Source: Nymphaea colorata (Eukaryota; Streptophyta; Magnoliopsida; Nymphaeales; Nymphaeaceae). Taken from it: DNA of 64,000 bases. The stretch's first letter is position 1. Each line of letters begins with the position of its first letter. The translations under genes and the position numbers were made by a program. Location of the stretch: the NCBI RefSeq assembly GCF_008831285.2, contig NC_045140.1, positions 27,856,131-27,920,130 on the forward strand, written 5' to 3'. Positions 35,874-48,100 of the stretch are shown here, in pieces. Under the pieces are notes generated by a model. The model made no database searches. It saw nothing but the letters and a program-made list of their open reading frames with translations, and was not told the DNA's origin.

Positions 35874-38800
35874 TCAATGTGTCTTAAATTGCTTTTGGGC
35901 CTCCAACAAAGCGTCTGCAAGTTGAAATGTAGGACTAATATCTACAGGAACCTGCAATTAGTCATGCGCATCAATCAGAGAATATAGATACTAACATCAG
36001 GCAGGCCGTCACCAAAAGTTGAAAACTACTAACCCCCTGAAACATGTTATTTTTCTAAGAGACCACTAAATCTTTTCTGCCTGATGCCTTAACTATCATC
36101 TGGTGCATTATTTGCTACCACATAGAATTCAAAGATAATTAAATTTTTCAGTATTACAGGTGAAATATAGAAATGTGGAGCTGCCACAATATTAATGTGC
36201 ATGTGAGTTAGTTGTCATGCTAAAGTGTGAACCTATACAAGCACCGCTGTAAGCAATATCTATGGAACTCCTCCATCAATATATTGACAGCCCAAGTCAA
36301 ATTACCCCATCCTTTACAACCTCCTACCGTCTCCCCCTTCCTCCCCCACGCCAACCCAACCAAAAAAAGAATCATCAACGACCTACTGCAAGCAAACTAG
36401 ATGACATGGACCTTCATCTTCAAGACAAAAATAATGAGTTAATTATTAGTGGAAATGCCTAGGGTGATTAAGCCTTCATGAGTGGATAAATGCTCACACC
36501 CATGGAATAATGTTGCTTTGACTGCATGTCCAGCATAACATCAACTGCAAAGAGTTCAGTATTGATGATATATGATTAGCAGTGAAGCAAAACAGACTCG
36601 GTAGACCCTGCATTAAGTCAGCATCCCCTAATCAGACAATGACAAAGATCCATAGCAAGATTCAATGGAGTGCTCCACTGCGGCACTGCCTGATCATTCC
36701 AGTACAACAGCACGGTATCTGTTGATGGAGAGTATACTATCTCATGAGTCTGTTGACCAATAGATTCATGACTTAAGTCCGATTCCCTTGTTCTTATTCA
36801 AAAATTTATCCACCAAAATTTTAGGGGCTGTGACTTTCTGTCTTTAAGTTTTGTCTCAGGGAGCATTGGCTTCAAATACTTCAATGCCTTTGTCATTTCT
36901 ATTTAATTTCTTCCAGCAAAATAGTCGTACCTAAAGATGAATCATGCATCTATACATGCTTGTGAGGTTGCACTCCAAAAGAAAAGGTGGAAATGGAGAC
37001 ATCATAGACCCACCAATATCAGCATGAATTTCACAATATTATGGATTTACCAAGTCAGTTGAATAATACCTGTAGTTTTTCAAGCTTTTCCAAGGCATTC
37101 TTCAAGGGTTGTGTCATGACAGCATACTCCTTAAGAAGTAAACCTGCAGCAGGCTTGTCTCCTGTTGCTTGAATCAACAAGATTTTCCTACTCAAGCTTT
37201 CAACAGCATCTTCAACCTTAAACAGAAATATCAAAATAATTCTATGTTGAAAGTTTGAAAACTTGAAACACACAAACAGGAAAGAGCTTGAAAAAAAAAT
37301 TGCCTCTATAAAATGTTCAAGAGTGCATATTGAACAATTCTATGTTCCATCTTGAGCAGAAAAATATAGAAAAGAACCACAATGGCAATTACCTTTGTAA
37401 AATCAACTGAAAATGTTCCATCAGAATGCATAACGAACGCTTCTTTTTCATATAGCCAATTGAATTGCAGTGCCTGCCCTTTTCTGTTTTCAAAGAGAAA
37501 TAGTCAAAATATTTAATCAACTTCTTACTTAAATAAACAATGTTTCACAAAATTAGTTTACCCATGAGCTTCTTCCAATCCAAAGCGCACAGAACGAAAG
37601 CATCCAGCAAGGAATGAGACATACATTGACCTTTCTAAATTTCTTGGTAGCAATCCCTAGAAAATTAACATAAATATAGAAGTCATTCATCCAATAACAT
37701 GCAAGCAATAAATTAGTTATATGACAAGAACAACCATCATCTATTTCTGACTGGAGATCAGTTCGTCAACTTATCATCTTAAGAAGGCATAGAAATTACT
37801 GTCAAATTACAATTTGCAAGAAATTGGAAGCAAACAGAATTCCATGAATTTTTGCAAATTTTGCAAGCAGTAGATACAGTTTCTCCCTGTCCGTACTAAG
37901 AAATCTTTTATGATGGCACACGTGCAACACTTGAGTCTACATAAGAATATACCCCATAAAGTATCCAGCAGTCATCTTATATGTGTAACATCCAAACTTG
38001 CTTTTTAAACCTTTCAATTTGCTTTAAACAATTTTTTAAACAAATTTTTCATTCTCGAAATTAATATCTAGTATCCTAAAAGCTTCATTCAAATAGTTAT
38101 AGACCTGAGTTTTGCAAACCAGTTATTTCCTGCTCCTTAAGCGGCTTGTCAAGAAACAAGCTTCTACATAGACAGACGCCTATCATGAGTGATGACTATG
38201 CCTCGACTTAATATTTAATAAACCATTGTGCTTGACAATGAAGGTTTCAGCTAAACGATTCATGAATGAGAACCAAGTTTCTACCACTAATAGTTATTTT
38301 GTGTATCTTAATCAAAGGACAAGAAAATTTTCAAATTAGCAATTAAGATCTAGGTCAAAAGGAGGTATGAGCTTAACTGACATGTCTCACCAAAACCACT
38401 TTCTCTTCTTCTGGAATAATAACGTTGCATTCGATCTTAACTGATAAAAAAATTTTGGAAAGGAACACAATCATGTGTAGATGCAATGACCTAAAACTGC
38501 CCATCATTCCACAACGCCATCTGAATGGGGCCAATTTATAAGAAATTAACTTCCTTCCAAATTTTCTGTAATATTCTCCAGCAAGCAACAATTCAATAGG
38601 CAACAGACCTTAAAGTATTGCATGACCAAACAGTTGCGATCATAGACATAGTCTTGGCAACTGTTATACCTTGCTAACCTTCACATGTACATATACAGCG
38701 GCTAATTCTTCAGGATTTTCATGAAGATTTTTCAAGGATTGATCATATATCTGGGAGACAAAATCTTAAAACAATACAAAAACGCCTTTTGAGTTCAAAA

Positions 38801-41800
38801 GATATCTACTCAATGAAACACTGAATTCTATATATGTGTGAATAAAATATCTGCAAATATCATATCACCATTAAAGATTGTTGACAATGGAATTTAACTC
38901 CTACCTGATCAATCAGGAATTTAAGAGCCCAAAGTCCGACTATATCTGCTTTTGCCTCTTCTAATGCTGAGTGAAGTTCTTGGAGCTCCTTTAAGAATGA
39001 GCAACAACCATTTAGGCAACAAAGTGTAATATTCGGAAATCAAAATACAGGGAATCAACCATAGGCAAATTCAAGCAAAACAAGAGCAGGTCATGCAGAT
39101 GCTCAATAGCCAGTACCAAAATTTCTAGGTTACCATGAAAAGAATGGTGTGCAATACAAAACTGCCTGCAATAATGAAAGGAGTGGGACAGGATTAACTC
39201 TCCTACGCCTTCCAGTTCAAAAGAAAGAGTATGACATGATTGAGCAGATGTCTATTTCCCTGTGTCCACCCAATACAACATCGGCCTGGAAGCAGAAAGC
39301 TGAACACACCCCCCACCCCTTTCCCTCTGATGGCCCAAGAGAGCAGGAGAGTAAGAATAAAAGTATCACTTGAGGAGCAGCCCCTCTGAACATGGCTAAA
39401 GATGGGCAAGTAAATTTCATAGAGCAATATAAATGTTACACGTTATCATGAAATGAACAGTGACACACAACAAAACCAACATTTAAGTGGAGGAAGGTCC
39501 AAAACTACTAAATTTGTACTGTTTGAAGAGAACAATGCTTGCATACACAAGTTTGGGGTATGGCTCTACCCAAACTCATCTGCATCTTAAATTGTTAAAC
39601 ATTACAGAAGCATATTTCAATCAACAGTTCAAGCTTCTCTTTTGCCTTCAAGTTTACCACCTAATTCATAATTGTTTGATAAACATGGTGTTTTGACAAT
39701 AGCATTAACTATATTTCAAAATTCTGAGATGAAGCCTCTAATTAATACTTGTGCAAAAAAGAATTTTGTGACAGACCCACTTCAGGCGCATGAAAAAAAT
39801 ATCGGATGTATGACAACCAAGACTGTCTGTCATGAGCCACAAAGGTGTGAAGTGCTGCCACGAACACACAGAGGGGACATGGGAGATCACAGTAGAGTTT
39901 GCCAGGAAACTTTGTGCTCGCAGTATTGCCAGGCCTAAGTCATCAGCAGGAACAAATGGCTGAGATGTTACAAATGAAATTGGGAACTCAGAAGCTCATA
40001 GAAAACAGAAAGTTATAAATCTTTAAATAACCATCACCAATATAACAGAAAAATTGCATACAAAATGGAATAACAACGTGAAATGAAACTAAACAAAATT
40101 TATTCAAGAAAATCAATAAATTTGAGAAACATAACAAACAGATAAGGATAATTAACCAGGCAAAACAAAAATACCAGTGCATCTGGCTGAATATTGAGGA
40201 CTAGACTGCATATAGCAGAGCAAGGTATCTGAAAAGTTCTAAGAGTTAACTTATTATTCTAGCCTCTATGAAGTTCCTGGGAATGTGGCATTACAAATGG
40301 AATAACGTGACAAATCACTTGCATACTGAAAAGCAAAAGAAGTACTTAAACAATATATTACCTTTGTATCCTAACTTAACAAACATAGAATGGGCCAAAA
40401 GTGAACTGCTATAAAGGTATTAACTTACACATCAAATATTACAACTGTATAAATCAGCAAAGTTAAAACAGAATCATACCAATCTCACTGTTGACTCTTT
40501 ACCACTTGGGCACCTAATCGAATGGGGCCCAATTCCATGGCAACATTCATGGCATATTGTATGAGTGAAAAATGATTCAAAATCAACATGTTGTTTCTGG
40601 TCCTCCCTTATAGCTACTTCAGCGATAGGTTTAAGGATGTGAATGAACCTAATTGCAAAGGAAAGGAGAGAAAATAAAATTAAGCAATGAAGTAGTTATG
40701 ATGTTCAAACAGCAACCTTGCATACTGAAAAAAGAATAATTACTTTGCCTCTGAGACATTCTTAAGCATAACCATTGATGTGCCCCTCTCTTTCACTATC
40801 CGTTCATCATTTGGCAAGTTGAAAGCAACAGTCTGTGGACCCTTAACATCCTAACATGCAAGCGGATATTGATCAATGATTTCAAAAGCAATTTCAACTT
40901 AACAAGAAGCCATTCACATCGCATTAAACATTTTGCCTCAATAAATTATGCTGCTAAAATAATTTTATAAATTCTGTAGAGGAAGTCAATGAGAACAAAA
41001 GCAAAGTAGCAAATCAACAAATAGGATAAAAGACTAAAAAGGAAAGTCTTATCAGTGGGGTGATATTTAGTGGGTGTATAACTGTATAGTGTATATCATA
41101 CAAAGAAATAAATGTCAAGATGGTACACAGGAAGGGCTAACCTTTCCTAGACGTGATGTCAATATATTTTTTTATCATTTCAAACAACATCTCAACACAA
41201 ATCTAAACCAAGCACCCAGCCTGTTGAATACCACTTCCCTCCCAGTGTACTTCAATTTGGCATCTAACAAGGACCCAAACCAGGATAGCACGTGATAATT
41301 AAGCTCAATCATGCATAAATATCAATATATTTTTTTATCATTTCATACAACATCTCAACACAAATCTAAACCAAGCACCCGGCCTGCTGAATACCACTTC
41401 CCTCCAAGTGTACTTCAATTTGGCATCTAACAAGTTCCCCAACCAGGATAGCACGTGATAATTAAGCTCAATCATGCATAAACCATTTTCTACAGCTTTA
41501 AAAGAACTTTGAAATATAACCAGTCCCCTACTTTGTTTCAATTTGGCATGGAAAAAGGTTTAGAAACTAAGTCACAAGGCACTACTTCGCCCCAGATATA
41601 TATGAACATATTCTCTAAACTTTCTCAGACATGAGACTGTCTCAAGTAATTCTCATGCATGAAATGTTAGATTACCTTGGATTAACAATCCATATTAGAC
41701 CACAAATCCAAGAATTGAACATGGCTTTAATACCTTTTGTAACAATCTTGTCATAAATCTGACTCAAATGCTCGTCATAGCAAATGCAAACTGCTTTTTA

Positions 41801-42146
41801 ACTCGCTTTTGATTTTTATCCAAAAAGGTTAAAACCAAGATGCAAGATAGAAATTCGACCGAATATGCATAGTCACCATTTTCTACAAGTTTCTCACATA
41901 TGAGAATTCTCCCAAGCCATTCTCATGCATTGGATATTATAAACTAACCCCGCTTCACAAAAAGAATATACCTCTGATGCGTATTAAACCCTATGTCTGA
42001 GAGTTGAATATGGCTCCAATAGTCCAAAACTATTTTCACTGGTCTGGCCTATTCCACTCATCCTATAGTTTGCTCTGGTCCTGAACTTCAAAGGGTTAGA
42101 AACCATTTCTCTCTCTCTCTCTCTCTCTGTATATATATATAAATAA

Positions 42147-42186
<40 letters not shown>

Positions 42187-45100
42187 GCATGTATGTATGT
42201 ATGCATGCACGTATGTGTGTGTGTGAATTAAATAAATAAAGAGCTATATATATACTGATTATGAATAACTTGAACAATTTCATTAATAATTTACAAGGTA
42301 TGTGTAAAGTTACTTGTTACGGTGAAACTCCGGCGCAGTGTGAAGTTACTTGTTTGAAAGAAAGATGACTAGTATTTTGACTTTGAAAAAGTAACTTCAC
42401 AGTGTAAATTAAATAAATAAAGAACTATACATACTGATCATGCATCACTTGAAGAGTTTGATCGATAGTTCACAAGGTATGTGTAAAGTTACTTGTTTCG
42501 GTGAAACTCTGGTGCAGTGTAAAGTTAGTTGTTTGAAAGAAATATAACAACTATGAGTTTGACTTTCGAAAGCAGCTTCATAGTGACTCACACACAGCAC
42601 CTTGTGACCCATTAATCAAATTAATCAAACAGCCCATAATCTTATACTCAATTGATGAATGGCTTAAAGCCAGTACATATTGCTCTCAAATTTATTAGAC
42701 TACATATTTCATCAATCCTAGAGACGCATATATATTATATACGCATGAGATGTTACATGAACAAAAACAATCAAAGAGCCAAAAAAATGAATCCTTACCA
42801 TCCATTTTAATGTGCTTGTGACCAATGATTTATTACGTTGACATGTTAGCTGAGACATTATTTAAAAGAACTCACAGAGCAACAGCAGTCAGAGCTGGGT
42901 GGAACGAAGAAAGATCTTTTCTTACACCAGCATTATATAGAAGCCGAATTACACGGATAGGCGCAGCAACCACATCTTTTGACTTGTAAACATCATCCAT
43001 TGGAAGATTGCTTTCCAAATCCTGATTGAGAATTATTACATGAACAAAGTTAGCATTAGGCAAAAAACTAGAAAGAAGTTAAAATTAAAACTGGTGATAC
43101 CTGCAAACGATCACCAAACAGCTTTAGTTGGGAAGTTGCAACATCATCACGAACCCCTATGAATGCCTCAAATGTTGCCTTTAAAATGCCACTATGTCAG
43201 CTCTAGAAAGTGAAAATCTGTAAAAATTTTATAATGACTTCCAAAAAAGCATCATAAAGCTGTCCATAATGAGCAAAGAGATATAGCTGGATTTATTTTT
43301 ATAGAATTCCATGCAAACCCTCTTTAACTATGTCCACTGAATGAAACAGGATATAAAGTCATTTTCTGGGTTTCTTATGTGGAAACTGCAAGGTGTATGC
43401 TGTTACTGGAGGCCAGGTATTGGATGGCCATGGACAAAGTGGCGCTATTGTAACTCATTTGTCACCAGTTATCTTTATCAGTTCAAACCCAGCCTTGATA
43501 ATGATTAACAAAAGTATATCTAAGTAAATTACACATACCTTGAACCCAAAGAGTGCATCTTCATATGTCTCATAAGGACCAATAGTAACATCCAACTTGG
43601 AGTCCTGTAAACACATCAGAGTATTAAAAATTTTAAAATTACAATCTGAATATATTTGGCACACTAAAGTAACTAGTTCTCTCAGATTCTTTCACCAAAT
43701 ATTTACATCAAAAATATAAGGAGATTATAAGTATAGTGGACATACCTAGAAAACAAAAAAAGGATGCAACAAAAAGATGTTCTATTATTTCAACAGAAAG
43801 TGACAATCCAATCTAAAAATCCTAGCAAGGGTTGATTTCATGCAGATTTGCACTTTGCAGTCCATTTGAGTATTTTAAGTTAGATATATCCAATTTCAGC
43901 GATGTGCTTCATAATAAAAATGAAGCCTACTCCAGGATATTTCATGCATATTTCCAGTCCATTTCTATTAGGAATATATCCAATTACAATAACATTAACA
44001 CCAGTGTCTACACCCACATCTGCACTTGTGTGACATAGTTTATGGTTCTTTTATGTGTTGATGTCTCTCATACAGTATGCATTATGTTTTGATACCATGT
44101 TGAGGGGTGTTAGTTTAAATTGACCTCTTAAGCAATTCAACTTATTGGAGTGCTGGGGTACCTGATTTGTTTAGCTGAAACATCTCGGAATCAACCTAAT
44201 GTGTCATCTGGGTTATACAAGGTTGGTCTAGGTAGGGGACTTCCTATGTATCCAGCTCTCCCAAAGGACCAAACCATACGTAGAGTATCTGTACTCTGTA
44301 GAGGACTTAGAAGGCCATACTTCGAAGTGCACAGAGACCAAGAACAGGAGAAAAAAGGTGGAAAGGAGAAGGAACTCACTTTTCAGGGGAAGAGCTAGGG
44401 ATTACTTTTCCTTATCTATCCCAAGGTTCCTCTCTCACCACAATTCTATGCAGTCCAGCTATCAGCTTAGCCCCATCAAATTCTGTATTCCAAAAGGACA
44501 TGATTGGATCTCCCTTGTCTATAGATCTTGAAATCAGAACCATATATCCATCGGATCATTTCAACAGCTGTCTCTTTAAATAAGCAGATGTGGACAGATC
44601 TACTGACACAAATAAAGAGTTACATTATTCAACTATTGCTTTTGACTATTTTACTCTTTCTGAAATCCATTTAGTCTTTCCATTTCTCAATACCAAGAAC
44701 TTTGAAAGTCTCCATCAACAGCTGACCACCTAGACCCTGAACATGGATTCCATTTTGCTCTTAAACCCATTTCCCACATGCACATACACAGACGCCTAAC
44801 AGTTTCTGCACTAGTATTCTTAAAATATGTCTGCACTTCATAAATGAACCGAATTAACATCTACTTCATTAGATCTACATGCCCTTTCAGGAAATTAGAC
44901 AATCCTCCTTTTGCAGTTGGAACTCAGCTTTGAACCTTTTCCCTAAAATCTAGATCTTGCTAGAATACATCCATTAGAGCTTTTTTACATTAATTCTAAT
45001 TCAAATTTACCTAAGAAAGAGGTGGACCCAAAGATACCCAACCTGCTTTATGATTTGCCCGTGTGTCTCATTAGGCTGCCAAAATAGACTTTAAATTTGC

Positions 45101-48100
45101 TGGTCTCTTGAATATCATGCTATCTGCTTTCACCTTTAGATTTTTTGTGTGTTTTTGTTTTTCTTGTGTTTGTAAAGAAGAAATGGTGCACAATTGCACA
45201 TGGTTCTTCCTCGATTGGGATTGTCGGTGGCTATGGACTCAACCTCTATTAATCCATTTGTAGAAAAGAACTTTGAAACTGTATATCTTCAACAGGAATC
45301 TAAATATCTTCCTTTTTATTGAAACATGTTTCTTAATGTCTGGAAGTAAATTCAATTTAATTTTTACATGAACTTTAATGCTTACGGCAAATTATCTAAT
45401 TGCTACAGCACATATGATCATTGCAGATGATTTTTATGTGTTATATAATTGTTAAATGTTTGTTACACGCAGTTATATGTTGTTTTTATATTGTTGTTCA
45501 ACTATATAATTGTTACATGTTATGTAAATAGGTCGTTTTTGCACTTTGGTTGTTTTCATTTTCTCATTTTTTATTAATGTGATTATTTACTCAGTCATGA
45601 AGCTTACATGTCACTTTGTGAAAGTCTCTGTTCCTCGCTCAATCACCTCAACACTTCCAAATTTCTAATGACATTTCTTAGGATCAGTATATGGAGACAA
45701 TCCTTGCAGATGCAAATTCAGAACTGTACAAGGCCATTTCATATCATCAGAAATGAGCATAACAAGAGATTTTTTCCTAAAACCCTCACAGTCCTACACA
45801 TATGCATTCCATTATCATCTTCTCAAACTTGCCATATGTAGGCCTGAGTACACGGTGATCAATTTTAAAAAGAATAGAAAGGCCGCCAGAAAATTGTCCA
45901 GTTACCCAATTCAAATCAGAATGGTCCAGTTTCCACGCTGTATCGAGACATTTATGCAGCTTGTTGGCAAGGTAAAAACATAATTCAGCAAACTTTAGAT
46001 TGTAAATCAGTTAACTAACCAGCTGCATCCATGCAATATCAGATTCAAAATAGTCATTTGAAAGGAATGCTTCAGCCTTAGTCCTCAGTAGCTGCTTCAA
46101 GCTAGATATCAATGAATGCAAAATTATTAGAATGCTTCAAGGGAGAATTTTATTAAAATTCATAACCATGCTTCAATAAAAAAAACAAGAAGGATAAAAA
46201 GTTTCAACTTTCAAGGAACCTGCACTAGGTACCTGGGAGAATCAGCTAGTCGTTCGGCTTTCTTCAGAAAGTTAGCTGCTTCATGAAGATGAGGTTGGTA
46301 TTCGCGGGGATATGGAACAGCACAAAGACTTTGAGTTCCATATTCAACTTCACTAATTTGGTCATGAGGAACAGTTGAACTTTCAGGCCTGCGGATGACT
46401 GTGAAAAAGCCTGTTGCAGCTTCTTGTTGATCATCTCTCAAATTGTTCTTCCACAATTCAAATTCCTATTGCAACAAACAGAAAAGGAGAAAAAGCAAAC
46501 AGACAACCTACCATATTAGCTGCCAAGACCAATCATGCACCCTATACTTGGAGACATCCAAGAGCCAGGAAGAGATGCATTACTTTGTGCTAATGACAAG
46601 ACAATGCTTGACTAGTGTTTGGATATTTAAGATGCAAAAAAACAGAAGGTACTTACCTACAAATTTCACAGATAGATTATGATTAACCTAAACCAAGCAC
46701 CAAATAATATGAAAAAGATCTGAACATTCACAAGATAAGAACAATGTAGGGTAGTTGGATAACAGCTATGTCACATGGGTACGGGTACGGGTGCCGGTAC
46801 GGGTACGGGTACGGACCATTTTCAAAAAACTTGGGTACGGAGGTACGGCCGTACACACACACATATATATGTCAAAAAATGCAGAAAAATAACATATTTG
46901 CACATATCTATATCAAAAATTACACAATCAGAATAACATATTGTCATATTCATAAATACATTCTCATTCTCCTCAGTCTCATAATTAACATTCAAAATAC
47001 ATTCAAAATACATCAGCTTTGTTGATTTTCATTCTCCTCACTCCTCAGTTGCATCATCAAGATTAGAAGGAACAACAGATTCTGTAACGAAAATGATGTG
47101 ATAAAGCTTGGAGTTCTTTTCAATTTATCAAAGGACATGCTCAAAAGACATCGGACTTGGGTTCATCAGCAAATTGTGATGAACCAACGAAAAACAGAAA
47201 ACACGCTGCAATCTGTTGGCCAAACAAAACACGCTGCATACAACGAAAAACAGAAAACAACTATGCAAAGAAGATGGACTCATTGAGAATCAACTACGCA
47301 AACAGAAAACAAGAGATAATAGTGAAAGAACAGAAACAATACAACGCCCAACGGTCGTCGCCGGAGGTGAAGGCAGGGGCAGAACCGATGAAAATGAACT
47401 AAAACATGATAAAAACAAAAATATACCGCCGCCGTTCGCCTCCTACCGTCGCCGATCGGTCGCCGTTCAACTGTCTTCGCCTTTCGTCGCCGGTCGCCGC
47501 CCCTGCCTGTCGTCGGCCGTCGCACGATGAGAGGAAATGAAACCCGTCGCTGTTCGCCTCCTTCCGTCGCCGATCACCGTCGCCGTTCAACTGCCTTCGC
47601 CTTCACGTCGCCGGCCGTCGCACGATGAGAGGAAACGAAACCCTTAAAACGAAAACATGTTTTAAGGGTTTCGAGTTTTTTTTTTTAACGTTATAATCGT
47701 TTAAAACTTTAAAATCTAAAAATCGTTAAAATAAAAAAGACACATTTGGACTCGGTCAAAGTTGACTATACCCAAAAAAGGTCAAAAATGACCTCCGGTG
47801 TGTTGACCGTACCCGATACGGTCAACACACAAAAAAGGCGTACCCAACCCCGTACCCGTACCGGTACCCGTGTCATACCGGTACCATACGGGTACCCCTC
47901 CTTTGGAGGAGTACCAGTGTGACATAGGATAACAGCCTATATTCAGCATAACTAGCTACATAGCGCCAGCAGTACATCATTTCACATGAATATTTGATGT
48001 TGAGGATACAACATGAAAGACCAAAGCATATTATTCCACTTAAATCTTGATTATTTGATATAGAAATTTGAAATGGTGGAAGGCTGGGGGCAAACAATAA

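Larger units (their letters stand above)
40851..42925 (-). other. NUDT3 intron 14 with two tandem duplications and microsatellites
   Basis: This 2.1-kb intron holds the 163-bp duplication (41159-41483), a CT array with TA/TGTA repeats (about 42110-42225), and the 181-bp duplication (42226-42587). No coding exon is missed between NAG and DVKGPQ. Confidence 0.65.

Noticed and set aside
47216-47530. 104-residue frame inside the 46.8-kb element
   Set aside because: I considered a transposase fragment. It is translated CG-rich repeat with no transposase motif, and frames are open on both strands because of composition.
46757-47936. Reading of the element as Mutator-like with 10-bp duplication GGATAACAGC
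   Set aside because: Possible by one base on each side, but the 8-bp reading gives CTATGTCACA ends shared with the MITE at 29147, whose duplication is 8 bp.
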